DNA of 64,000 nt from Pseudomonas sp. Ant30-3 (lineage in GTDB: Bacteria; Pseudomonadota; Gammaproteobacteria; Pseudomonadales; Pseudomonadaceae), in assembly GCF_000690905.1 (NCBI RefSeq), contig NZ_JMCL01000010.1, forward strand, positions 62,001 to 126,000. The letters are read 5' to 3'. The notes beneath the pieces are model-generated. The model did no database searches. It was given only the letters and a program-made list of their open reading frames with translations, and had not been told where the DNA came from. Made by a program: the position numbers and the translations under genes. How positions within the stretch are numbered: the first letter of the stretch is position 1; each line of letters starts with the position of its first letter. Positions 28,342 through 36,941 of this stretch are shown here, one piece after another.

Positions 28342-29186
28342 ACAGTTTTCCCCTCTTCGAGGTTGTTCAGGGCGAGATCCCATTCATGCTCATCCACGCG
28401 GATGAAGTGCGCCTTCTCACGTGTTTCCAGAAAAGGCACGCCTTTGCCCATTTTGGTGTCGCAAATAATGACTCTGGGCTGAGAACCTGGATGGCTGCGG
28501 GCAGCATCGAACGCCTTTACCAATGCGTCCAGGTCGTTGCCATCTACTCGTTGGGTGAACCAGCCGAAGGCTTGCCATCGATCAACGATCGGTTCAAACG
28601 CCAGCACTTCACTGGAACGCCCATCGGCTTGCTGATTGTTGACGTCGACGATGGCGATGAGGTTGTCGAGTTTCCAGTGGGACGCCGACATTACGGCTTC
28701 CCAGGTGGAGCCTTCATTCAGCTCGCCGTCAGACAGCAGGTTATAAACGAATGACGCAGATTTTTTGCGCTTCAAGCCGAGGCAGGCACCCACCGCGATT
28801 CCCAGTCCCTGGCCAAGCGATCCGCCGGTGATCTCCATACCCGGTGTGTAGGTGGCCATGCCAGACATGGGCAGACGGCTATCGTCTGAACCGTATGTTT
28901 CGAGTTCGTCCAGAGGCACGATTTCAGCTTCAATCAACGCGGCATAGAGCGCGATCGCGTAGTGGCCGATGGAGAGGTAAAAGCGATCGCGATCTTCCCA
29001 CTCCGGGTCTTCAGGTTTGTAGGTCATGGCATGGAAGTACGACACGGCCAGCAAGTCCGCTGCGCCTAGCGCCTGACCGACATAGCCCTGGCCCTGAACC
29101 TGACCCATGCGCAATGCGTGGCGGCGAATGTTGTGGGCGCGCTGCACTAGAGTAGTAGACGACGCGCGAGATGGATTGGCAGTCAT
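28338..29186 (-). CDS. Transketolase-like enzyme, N-terminal subunit
   Basis: 282 residues. It contains the diphosphate-binding domain: SIGHYAIALYAAL, GGSLGQGLGIAVGA, and the TPP/metal motif SDGELNEG (152-159) ending at NN (183-184). Canonical transketolases have GDG, so Gly-to-Ser at the first position is a mild deviation. The usual His residues for phosphate of the donor sugar were not assessed. It pairs with the C subunit through the 4-bp overlap. It lies 18 bp after the MFS gene in the operon. Confidence 0.88.
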   Translation of the reverse strand: MTANPSRASSTTLVQRAHNIRRHALRMGQVQGQGYVGQALGAADLLAVSYFHAMTYKPEDPEWEDRDRFYLSIGHYAIALYAALIEAEIVPLDELETYGSDDSRLPMSGMATYTPGMEITGGSLGQGLGIAVGACLGLKRKKSASFVYNLLSDGELNEGSTWEAVMSASHWKLDNLIAIVDVNNQQADGRSSEVLAFEPIVDRWQAFGWFTQRVDGNDLDALVKAFDAARSHPGSQPRVIICDTKMGKGVPFLETREKAHFIRVDEHEWDLALNNLEEGKTV

Positions 29187-29204
29187 GGGGAATTCTCCGT
29201 TAAC

Positions 29205-30509
29205 TCAACGATTGACCGAGGCGGCAGGAATGCGCAGTACCAGCCAGGCGCCGAGACACAGCACGCCGGTGATCAGATACATGCCAATGGCGCTTGAGCC
29301 GGTCGTGGTGGTGATCCATCCAATCAGATAAGGCGAGCAGAACCCCGCGAGATTGGCAAAGCTGTTGATGCCGGCAATACCCGCAGCAGCGGATACTCCA
29401 CCGAGCAACGTGGTGGGCAACATCCAGAAAAGTGACGAGGCGGAAAGCACACCTGCCGCCGCCAGACACAGGCTCAAGACCGATAGAACCAGATTGCCTC
29501 CGAACACCGCTGCCAGCGTCAATCCCAGCGCGCCGGCTATCATTGGCCCGACCAGGTGCCAGCGACGCTCTTGGTGCTTGTCCCCGCTACGGCCCATCAA
29601 CACCATTGCCACGATGGCGCACAGGTACGGGAGGCTGGTGAGTAAACCGATGTGCATGGTGTCGGAAACACCGGCATTGCGGATCAGGGTAGGCAACCAG
29701 AACGTGATCGCGTATTGGCCCATGACCACGCAAAAGTAGATGCAGGCGAGAATCCACAGGCGCCGATCTCGCAGGAACTCTCCGACTGAAGCGTGAGTGA
29801 CCTTTTGGCTGTTGTCCTCGGCCAGTTCCTTGCTGACGAGCTCCTTTTCTTCATCGGTCAGCCAGGTAGCCTGGTGGACGCCATCTTTTAGATAAGCCAG
29901 GACCATCAGCCCGACAATGACCGTTGGAATGGCTTCAAGAACGAACATCCACTGCCAGCCAGCCCAACCCTGATAGCCGGCGAACTCCGTCATGATCCAG
30001 CCAGAAAGAGGCCCGCCGATCATTCCGGAGAGCGGGATGGCGATGAACCACAGCACCGTCATCTTCGCGCGGCGATAGGACGGGAACCAGTAAGTGAGGT
30101 AGAGCAGCAGGCCAGGCGCGAGGCCTGCCTCTGCGATGCCAAGCAGAAAACGCAGTGTGTAGAACTGCCATGCGGTTTCAACGAAAGCGAAGAGGGCGGA
30201 AATAATGCCCCACGAAATCATGATGCGGGCGATCCAGCGCCGGGCTCCGACTTTGTGAAGGATGAGATTACTCGGCACCTCGCAAAGGAAATAACCAAGA
30301 AAAAATACCCCGGCTCCCAGCCCGTATACGGTCTCGCTGAGGGATAGATCACTCATCATCTGGAGCTTGGCGAACCCTACGTTTACCCGGTCGAGGTAGG
30401 CGCAGAGGTAGCACAGCATCAAAAAAGGCATCAAGCGCCAGGCGGTTTTACGGTAAGCGCTGGACCGAACCGAGGCGGCGGCGTCAAGCGTCATGGTGGT
30501 GGTAATCAT
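29205..30509 (-). CDS. MFS transporter, anion:cation symporter family
   Basis: 434 residues from the ATG at 30509 (an in-frame extension to 30578 lacks a plausible start; ATG 30494 is also possible). It has about twelve transmembrane helices. The family motif CYLCAYLDRVNVGFAKLQM near the first helix and YWFPSYRRAKMTVLWFIA after helix 4 mark the ACS group (sugar acids, tartrate, hydroxyphenylacetate). It therefore probably imports an organic acid that the flanking SDR, transketolase and hydrolase break down. It lies between the SDR (97 bp) and the transketolase genes (18 bp). Confidence 0.88.
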   Translation of the reverse strand: MITTTMTLDAAASVRSSAYRKTAWRLMPFLMLCYLCAYLDRVNVGFAKLQMMSDLSLSETVYGLGAGVFFLGYFLCEVPSNLILHKVGARRWIARIMISWGIISALFAFVETAWQFYTLRFLLGIAEAGLAPGLLLYLTYWFPSYRRAKMTVLWFIAIPLSGMIGGPLSGWIMTEFAGYQGWAGWQWMFVLEAIPTVIVGLMVLAYLKDGVHQATWLTDEEKELVSKELAEDNSQKVTHASVGEFLRDRRLWILACIYFCVVMGQYAITFWLPTLIRNAGVSDTMHIGLLTSLPYLCAIVAMVLMGRSGDKHQERRWHLVGPMIAGALGLTLAAVFGGNLVLSVLSLCLAAAGVLSASSLFWMLPTTLLGGVSAAAGIAGINSFANLAGFCSPYLIGWITTTTGSSAIGMYLITGVLCLGAWLVLRIPAASVNR

Positions 30510-30606
30510 GATTGTCTGATCTCTTGTTTTTATAGAACGCCCGGCATGAACCCGACGTACCTTCGATCCAGAACTCAATGGGCCGATGACGGCCCGCCAC
30601 TTGGGG

Positions 30607-31356
30607 TCAGTGGATCAACATACCGCCGTTGACATCCAGCGTGATCCCGGTGAGATAGGAGGACAGGTCGCTGGCGAGGAACAACGCGGCATTGGCAACG
30701 TCTTGAGCTGCGCCCAGGCGACCGAGCGGGATGCTTTCAATGATGGCGTGGCGACGCTCGTCCTGCATGAGTCCACCGGTGATGTCGGTGTGTATCAAGC
30801 CAGGCGTGATGGAGTTCACCCGGATGTTGTCAGCACCGAATTCCCGGGCCATTGCTTTGCCGAGTCCGAGCACACCCGCTTTCGCAGCGCTGTAGTGTGG
30901 CCCGCCGAAAATGCCGCCGCCGCGCTGGGCTGAGACAGACGACATGCACACGATGCTGCCGGATGACTGCGTACGCATGGTGGGAATCACGGCTTGTGAC
31001 ATCAGTAAAGTGCCGCGCAGACTGACGTCCAGCACCTTGTCGTAATCGGCAGGACGAATATCCAGGGTCTTGATGGGCTGCGTGATGCCAGCATTGTTGA
31101 TGAGTATGTCGATACGACCGAATCGCTCGATGACTTTAGCGACAGCCGCTTTGACCTGGGTTTCGTCGGCAACGTTGGCGGCAAGACCCAGATGGCCCTC
31201 GCCGAGCGTGGCTGCTGCGTCTCGTGCAGCGGCCTCGTCGAGATCCAGAATGACGACATGAGCGCCATGTTTGGCGAAGGTGACGGCAGTGGCGCGGCCA
31301 ATGCCACGTTCCGAAGCTGCGCCAGTGATGATGGCGACTTTACCTTGAAGAAGCAT
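30607..31356 (-). CDS. SDR family oxidoreductase, first gene of the transketolase operon
   Basis: 249 residues. TGAASERGIG (11-20), NNAG (87-90), Ser140, Tyr155 and Lys159 (HYSAAKAGV) are all present, with a C-terminal LTGITLDVNGG. It is a classical SDR likely to oxidise a hydroxyl of an imported sugar acid or polyol with NAD(P)+. It is divergent from a LysR regulator, so it is the promoter-proximal gene of a five-gene operon. Confidence 0.9.
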   Translation of the reverse strand: MLLQGKVAIITGAASERGIGRATAVTFAKHGAHVVILDLDEAAARDAAATLGEGHLGLAANVADETQVKAAVAKVIERFGRIDILINNAGITQPIKTLDIRPADYDKVLDVSLRGTLLMSQAVIPTMRTQSSGSIVCMSSVSAQRGGGIFGGPHYSAAKAGVLGLGKAMAREFGADNIRVNSITPGLIHTDITGGLMQDERRHAIIESIPLGRLGAAQDVANAALFLASDLSSYLTGITLDVNGGMLIH

Positions 31357-31476
31357 GCGGGTTACCTCTGATTGTTTTTATGGTTCGATTCAGTGATCGA
31401 TGATTCAGAGTGTCCGTGGACGGCATGCTGAGCAATAACGCAAACGTCACTGCTAGATGAATAAAATTCACCTCTC

Positions 31477-31491
31477 GTCATTCCAAATGAC
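31477..31491. promoter_or_regulatory. Candidate LysR operator
   Basis: Perfect inverted repeat GTCATT-cca-AATGAC in the 189-bp gap between the SDR operon and the LysR gene. It has the T-N11-A layout and length of a LysR-type box (T at 31478; a second repeated GATTCAG occurs further toward the SDR gene). It lies about 55 bp from the regulator's ATG and 121 bp upstream of the SDR ATG. Confidence 0.45.
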
Positions 31492-31545
31492 TAATGGTTG
31501 AATGAATCTGTCCCCCAGCGACCAAAAACAATAGGCAGAGCACTG

Positions 31546-32463
31546 ATGCGCCAAGACGATCACACTCCATCCAACCTCCCACCGCTGAGAGCAATTCAAG
31601 CCTTCGAGCAAACGGCCCGTTTTGGCAACCTCGCCCGAGCGGCTGAGGTGCTTGACCTCACGCCATCTGCCATTAGCCACCAGTTGGCCAAACTGGAAGT
31701 CATGATCGGTCGACAGTTGTTCGTCAGGGCTGCGCGCGGGGTGACGTTGACGCCGGTGGGCGAGCAGTATCTGAAAGACATTTCCGGGCTGTTGCAAAGC
31801 CTGGAGGTGGCGACGGAGCGTGCAGCCAGTGACGTCAGTCTCGATTGCCTGAGGCTTCATTCATCCCCCAGTTTCGGGCTGCTTTGGCTCATGCCCAGGC
31901 TTGAGGCTTTCCGGATGAGTAACCCGGATATCCAGATAAACCTCTCGTGCTCGTACGAGTCGCTGCATTTCAGCCGAGACAAGATCGACGTCGATATCCG
32001 CCACGGACGACCCAACTGGCCCAGCTATGAGGTTCGCACTGTGCGCAATGAAACCTTCGCTGTGCTGGCTTCCCCGAAGCTACTCGCGCGTTGCCCCATC
32101 AATAGCGCAGCGGATCTCCTGGTACAGGATCTGATTCTGTCAGAGGCGACCCTGCTCAAGTGGCCTGAATGGTTTGCGCAGCATGGCCTGGCACGACCGG
32201 AGAATCCTTATGCACTCAGCTTCGATCGGTCGTACATGACCCTCGAAGCGGCGAGCCACGGCTTGGGATTCGCTTTGGAAAGTGCACTGCTGGCGCACAA
32301 GTATCTGGCCAGCGGTGCGTTGGTCGAGGTCGCGCCGCAAGCGTTGAGTTCACCGGTAGCCGCGCATCATCTGGTTTTTCCAAAAGCACACTCCAGCTTT
32401 CCTCGAGTCAGGCGATTTTTGCAGTGGATGGAGGGAGAGTTGGGGCATAGCTTCGTCTTCTAA
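31546..32463 (+). CDS. LysR family regulator of the transketolase operon (probable)
   Basis: 305 residues from the ATG at 31546 (GGCAGAG upstream); a TTG at 31498 would add 16 residues but precedes the typical LPPLRAIQAFEQTARFGN N-terminus too far. The HTH recognition helix is SAISHQLAKLE. The substrate domain has DKIDVDIRHG, placing it in the GcvA-like group. It is divergent from the SDR-MFS-transketolase-hydrolase operon and is the obvious candidate activator or repressor. The stop is only 6 bp from the convergent EEP gene. Confidence 0.88.
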   Translation: MRQDDHTPSNLPPLRAIQAFEQTARFGNLARAAEVLDLTPSAISHQLAKLEVMIGRQLFVRAARGVTLTPVGEQYLKDISGLLQSLEVATERAASDVSLDCLRLHSSPSFGLLWLMPRLEAFRMSNPDIQINLSCSYESLHFSRDKIDVDIRHGRPNWPSYEVRTVRNETFAVLASPKLLARCPINSAADLLVQDLILSEATLLKWPEWFAQHGLARPENPYALSFDRSYMTLEAASHGLGFALESALLAHKYLASGALVEVAPQALSSPVAAHHLVFPKAHSSFPRVRRFLQWMEGELGHSFVF

Positions 32464-32469
32464 TCCCGC

Positions 32470-33582
32470 TTAGATGTTCAGATCGACCCACACGGCAGCA
32501 TGGTCAGAGCCGGCGTTTTCTTTCCTGGTCAGCTCGGGGTAAACCTCCCAACGTACTGGCCTTGAACCCGGCCACATCCCTTTGCGGAAAACCCCGCCAG
32601 CGTTCACTTTAAGAAAAAGCTCCGGCGACAGCAGCAAATAATCAATCTTATTGGCGGCCGTGCACGATCCGTATGTTCCGGGATAACCACCGTCGTCAAA
32701 ACGTTCGTGAGTGAACGCGTCCTTCAGCGTCGTATCTTCAAGGAGCGGCTTTAATGCGTCGCTATCCGGCGTGTCGTTGAAGTCACCCACAACGGCGACA
32801 TAGAGTTCACCTTGCTCGATCAGCGAGTCGTAGATTTCCTTCACTCGGCTGGCCTGAGCCAATCTTCGTTTGGCCGAGTCAGCGAGGCTGCCGTAGCCTT
32901 TGCTTTTGAAGTGATTGACTAATAGCACCAATCGCAGACCCGAGGGCGTTGTCAGATAAAACTCTGGGCAATCCCTGGAAAATATCGGCGGTCCGCCGTC
33001 TACACGATCATCCACGTGGCTGCGCATGGTTCCGATGGGAAAGCCTGCGCGTGTGGCCACGCCGACATCAATGCCGCGCTCGTCATTCCCGTCGATCAAC
33101 ATCACGTGGCTGAACGGAGCGCCGCCCAATCCACCGATAATCTCGGTGTTGAAATCACGTAGCGCCGGTCTGCTTTCCGCTTCCACTACGGCCAGGACGT
33201 CGGCCTTCAGATCGATCATGACCCTGGCCGTGTTGCGCATGGCTTCCTCGTCAACAGGCGCCTGGATCAACTCCAGCGAACCGACCCAATCGGATCGTCC
33301 GTTGGCAACAATCGTTATTTCGCCGTTGCGCGACCGTTTTACCAGGCTGCCGCGATTTTGCCGAAGCTGGACGAAAGGCCCGCGGTCTGAGCGGTGAAGG
33401 CCCAGCTCATCCAGCAAACGGACCATGCTTCGTTTGTCTGCTGCAGAATAGGCACCTTGCCCCAGCAAGCCGTTGAGTTTCGCGAAGCGCTCCAGGGTTG
33501 GCTTGCCTTCCGCCCATCCCTCAAGATTCATGGCTTTGGCGCGATTGAACAGGTTTTCGACGTTGTAGGTGGCCAGTCTCAT
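32470..33582 (-). CDS. Endonuclease/exonuclease/phosphatase (EEP) family protein
   Basis: 370 residues. EEP-fold landmarks run in order: LATYNVENLF at the start, VLAVVEAE with the metal-binding Glu, VNHFKSKG, VVGDFNDTPDSDAL (Asp/Asn catalytic pair), KIDYLLLSP, and GSDHAAVWVDL with the catalytic Asp-His at the end. No signal peptide. The family includes nucleases and phosphodiesterases, and this one has no closer assignment. A roughly 60-residue insertion after the first motif (KPTLERFAKLNGLLGQGAYS...) is longer than in small EEP nucleases. It is convergent with the LysR gene. Confidence 0.87.
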   Translation of the reverse strand: MRLATYNVENLFNRAKAMNLEGWAEGKPTLERFAKLNGLLGQGAYSAADKRSMVRLLDELGLHRSDRGPFVQLRQNRGSLVKRSRNGEITIVANGRSDWVGSLELIQAPVDEEAMRNTARVMIDLKADVLAVVEAESRPALRDFNTEIIGGLGGAPFSHVMLIDGNDERGIDVGVATRAGFPIGTMRSHVDDRVDGGPPIFSRDCPEFYLTTPSGLRLVLLVNHFKSKGYGSLADSAKRRLAQASRVKEIYDSLIEQGELYVAVVGDFNDTPDSDALKPLLEDTTLKDAFTHERFDDGGYPGTYGSCTAANKIDYLLLSPELFLKVNAGGVFRKGMWPGSRPVRWEVYPELTRKENAGSDHAAVWVDLNI

Positions 33583-33745
33583 TTGCGCTCCCGGGGCGTC
33601 ATCGGGCCCCTGCAGTTCTCGAGTTGAGACCAGCTTTCCATGGGGTGATGACGTTGAGATGAAAAACGATCCGCTGTCCCCGTCACAAACCTGTCACCCG
33701 CACTTGCTAACTTCCCTAGCGCCTGCTCACTGACCGACACACCGC

Positions 33746-33837
33746 TATCGCGAGCAAGCTTTGCTCCCACGGGTTTACCGCTGCCCACGTTATCCAGGCC
33801 AATCGAAACCCTGTAGGAGTGAGCCTGCTCGCGATGG
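33746..33837. repeat. REP palindrome pair
   Basis: Two oppositely oriented REP copies: CGCGAGCAAGCTTTGCTCCC near 33749-33768 and GTAGGAGTGAGCCTGCTCGC at 33813-33832. They lie in the 297-bp gap between the EEP gene start and the AraC gene start, where nothing else was recognised. They match the copies at 19.5 kb. Confidence 0.85.
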
Positions 33838-33879
33838 GGTCACGTCAGTCTCCGCTTTATCCAAGAGCCCTCAACCAAG

Positions 33880-34860
33880 GTGCCATTCAAGTTGTTCCCC
33901 ACGCCAACCCGCCAACAAATCATTCTGCGCTCCGACAACCTGCGTTCCGATGACTTCGGTGCTCTGTTCTCAAAACTGTTCGGCGACCGCTACAGCGACA
34001 CGCCGCCGCCACCCTCCAACATCATCATCGGCGGCGTTTACGGCAGGCACGACGGCGTCAGTTTCCGGCGCATGCACTACCACGGCGATTTCACCGTGTC
34101 CTTCCCGGCCCCACAGGACGAGATCACGTTCGTCATCCCCACGGCCGGCGCGATCCTGTTCAACCATTCCTGCGAATCCATCGGTGTTTCCCACATCGGT
34201 CTGGCCATCGACAAGGCTGATATCCGCTCGATGCGTTTCTGCGACGATCACGCGCACCACGGGATTTCGGTGAATCGCCATCAACTCACTGAACGCTTGT
34301 CGACGCTTCTGGGCAAACCGATTGTGCAGAAATTGCACTTCGAACCGACGGTGGATCTGAACACGGCGGCTTTTCAAGGAATCAAGGCGTTGATTGATCT
34401 GGCCACAGGCACCGAGTTTGATGTGCTGATCAATAGCGGGACGCTGATGCCGTCGCGCCTGCGGGAGATGTTGATTGATGCAGTGCTCGAGGCGTGGCCG
34501 CACAATTTCACTGAAGCACTGCGCCGGCCGGCGCCGCTGGTTGCTCCACGGCATGTGAGGTTGGCGATTGAGTTTATTCGGGCGCATCCGCAGCAGTTAG
34601 TCAGTGGTGTGGAGCTCGCGCGGTTGAGCAATGTCAGTCAACGGGCGCTGCAGGAGGGGTTTCGGCGGTTTGTCGGGACTTCGATTGTCGCGTATCAGCG
34701 GCAGGTGCGGCTGGAGAGGGCTTATGAGGCCCTTGCGCAGCCGTATTCGGTGTCGGTGACGGAGGTGGCATCGCGCTTCGGGTTCAGCAATGTCGGGCGG
34801 TTTTGCCAGTATTTTCAGAAGGCTTATGGCGTCAGTCCTGCAGATCTGAAATCGCGCTGA
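33880..34860 (+). CDS. AraC family transcriptional regulator
   Basis: 326 residues. The C-terminal double HTH spans about 225-326: FIRAHPQQLVSGVELARLSN, RFVGTSIVAYQRQVRLERAY, then SVTEVASRFGFSNVGRFCQY and the KAYGVSPADLK ending. The N-terminal half is an AraC_binding_2-like sensor domain. The start is GTG at 33880 with a weak ribosome-binding site; no better start was found before the conserved N-terminal region. It has no evident operon partner. The next gene, a phosphatase autotransporter, is convergent. Confidence 0.87.
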   Translation: MPFKLFPTPTRQQIILRSDNLRSDDFGALFSKLFGDRYSDTPPPPSNIIIGGVYGRHDGVSFRRMHYHGDFTVSFPAPQDEITFVIPTAGAILFNHSCESIGVSHIGLAIDKADIRSMRFCDDHAHHGISVNRHQLTERLSTLLGKPIVQKLHFEPTVDLNTAAFQGIKALIDLATGTEFDVLINSGTLMPSRLREMLIDAVLEAWPHNFTEALRRPAPLVAPRHVRLAIEFIRAHPQQLVSGVELARLSNVSQRALQEGFRRFVGTSIVAYQRQVRLERAYEALAQPYSVSVTEVASRFGFSNVGRFCQYFQKAYGVSPADLKSR

Positions 34861-34899
34861 GCGCCCGGCCACCCTCATGAGTGGCCGGAATCCCATCGT

Positions 34900-36816
34900 T
34901 TAAAAAGCGTAGCTGGCTTTCAGGCCGCCATTAAAGCCGTGGCTGTCGCCGCCGTTGGCGCCCAATTCGGCGCCAAGGCTCAAGGCGCCAAGGCTGGCCA
35001 TGACGTTGACGCCGCCGGTGAATTGATCGCGGTTGTCGAAGGCGGCACGTTGTTCGATGTCGAGGCCAAGCAGGTGGCCCTGGCTGTCGACTTCGCTGTT
35101 ACCCAGCGTCCGCTCGTAACCCACTTGCAAACCCGGTACCAGTTGCCAGTTGCCCATCGGCACCGGGGCGAAGGCGACGTTGAGGTTGGCGACGGCGCTG
35201 CGGCGGGTTTCATTGTTGTCGTCGATGTCGAGAGCGAGTTCGCTGCCTTTTTCGTTGTAACCCTTCAGGTCAAGATGGCTGACGCGCAAGCCGAGGCTCG
35301 GTTCCAGGGTCATGCCGTTGACCGGCACGCGGTAGCCCAATGCCAATGTCCCGCCGGTGAGGTTGCCGTGGGTGTCGCCCTTGGCGGTGCCGAGGCCGCC
35401 GCCGAGGTCGCGTTTGCTGTCGTAGTCGACATAGCCGGCGCTGGCGTTAGCGTCGACGAACAGACCGCGTTCCAGGCTGGTGAAGCCGTAGCGCGCACCG
35501 ACGTTGAAGAAGGTCAAATCGGTATCGGCTTCGCCGCCTGCGCCGCCGACGCTGCCTTTGCTGTAGCCGAATCCGCCACGGGTGGAGAGTTGCTCGGAGT
35601 AGCGCCAGGTGACGCCGACCATCAGCCCCTGGCTGTGTTCGTTGCTGCTTTGGGCATGCGACGAGCCATCGGTGCCCAGGTAACCGGCGAGCGCAGTGGA
35701 CCACAAGCGGTATTGGCCGACTTTCAGGTCGGTGCCGCTGGCGAACGGTGCGGCGGCTTGTTCGATCATCGCGTTCTGGCGCAACAGATAGCTGGCCGCG
35801 TCGGCGTGAACCTGACCGCCGACCTCGGATTCGACGCCGCCAAGGGTGCCGGCGTCGATAGCCGATTGCAGATAATAGTTGTAGGCGCTGTAAGTGCCGG
35901 ACAGGTCGCTGTTCTGCAATTGCTGCAGCAGTCGCGCGCCGGCGGCGGCGTTGTCCATCAGGACGGCCTGACCCGGCAGGCTGTTGTACTCGACCAGTTT
36001 GCCGCGCAGCACATAGATAGTTTCCTGCGACAGGCCGAGGCCTTGTTTGAGGTAGTTGTCCATGCTGCCGTACTCGGCCGTGACTTCATCGAGACCGGCC
36101 TGTAAATAGCTGGCCTGAACGCCCAGCAGAGGCGCGTAAACCGAGGCCATGCTGGCTGGCATCGCTTTCAACGTGGCGGCGATGCGGGCGGCGGTGTAAT
36201 CGTTGCTCGCCAGGTAGTTGGCCATGATTGTCGCGTCGTCGACGCCGGCAATGCTCTGCAACACGGCGGCGGTCCAGCCGGTGCGGTCTTTGCCGGCGGT
36301 GCAGTGGAACAACTGCGCAGCGTCGACACTGGCGAGTTCATTGAACAGTTTGCCGAACTGACTGCGCATCCCTGCATCGCTGACGAAGGCGCGGTTGGTC
36401 TGCTCCATTATGGCGACGGCGTCGGCAGCGCTGGTGAACGAGATGCTGGTGATGTCTGCGCCGGAGGTGGTGCTGCCGATGATGTCGATGTTTTGCCAGT
36501 TCGCACCGGCCAGCGGGGTGTCCGGCGTAGCGGCGATTTCGCTTGGGGTGCGCAGGTCATAGATCGCGGTGATGCCGAGGTTGTTCAGGGTCGCCAGATC
36601 CGACGCCGACGGGGTCAGCGCGTTGGAGCGGTAGAACACGCCACTGCGCAGGGTGCCGTCGTGGGTTGTGGAGTACGCGGTGGTAATGCCGGCGACATCA
36701 CGAAAGTTATCGATGCCTTGAAGGCGCGGCGTATCGAGAGGAACAGACTCGGCAGCATGGGCAGCGGCAATGGACAGGCTCAGAACAGACAGCGAACACA
36801 CAAGACGTTGAAACAC
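34900..36816 (-). CDS. Tyrosine phosphatase fused to an autotransporter beta-barrel
   Basis: 638 residues. A signal peptide (1-22, AAAHAAES) leads into a passenger that is a Y_phosphatase3/PtpB-type protein phosphatase: RLQGIDNFRDVAG, GVFYRSNAL, IYDLRTPSE, and the P-loop HCTAGKDRTGW (Cys172, Arg178, the CX5R signature). Residues about 375-638 form a C-terminal autotransporter barrel of amphipathic strands ending in the canonical YAF. The protein should therefore secrete or surface-display a phosphatase by the type Va route. No cleavage or linker motif between the domains was recognised. It lies alone, convergent with one AraC gene and downstream of another on the same strand (125 bp). Confidence 0.9.
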   Translation of the reverse strand: MFQRLVCSLSVLSLSIAAAHAAESVPLDTPRLQGIDNFRDVAGITTAYSTTHDGTLRSGVFYRSNALTPSASDLATLNNLGITAIYDLRTPSEIAATPDTPLAGANWQNIDIIGSTTSGADITSISFTSAADAVAIMEQTNRAFVSDAGMRSQFGKLFNELASVDAAQLFHCTAGKDRTGWTAAVLQSIAGVDDATIMANYLASNDYTAARIAATLKAMPASMASVYAPLLGVQASYLQAGLDEVTAEYGSMDNYLKQGLGLSQETIYVLRGKLVEYNSLPGQAVLMDNAAAGARLLQQLQNSDLSGTYSAYNYYLQSAIDAGTLGGVESEVGGQVHADAASYLLRQNAMIEQAAAPFASGTDLKVGQYRLWSTALAGYLGTDGSSHAQSSNEHSQGLMVGVTWRYSEQLSTRGGFGYSKGSVGGAGGEADTDLTFFNVGARYGFTSLERGLFVDANASAGYVDYDSKRDLGGGLGTAKGDTHGNLTGGTLALGYRVPVNGMTLEPSLGLRVSHLDLKGYNEKGSELALDIDDNNETRRSAVANLNVAFAPVPMGNWQLVPGLQVGYERTLGNSEVDSQGHLLGLDIEQRAAFDNRDQFTGGVNVMASLGALSLGAELGANGGDSHGFNGGLKASYAF

Positions 36817-36941
36817 GATGCAGCCTCATAGGATTAGCGTTGGGCTGGCTACTGTCTGTGATGAATGGAAACCGAATATGACAGTTTCGTTCGGAATGGA
36901 AATGGCGGCGTGATCGGGCCGTGGGGCGCGTGATCTGTCCC

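Noticed and set aside
33761..34273. Plus-strand 170-codon frame overlapping the AraC gene
   Set aside because: Different frame from the AraC protein, Pro/Ser/Thr-rich, starts in a REP region.
34939..36105. Plus-strand frame of 388 codons
   Set aside because: Antisense to the phosphatase-autotransporter gene; no motif.
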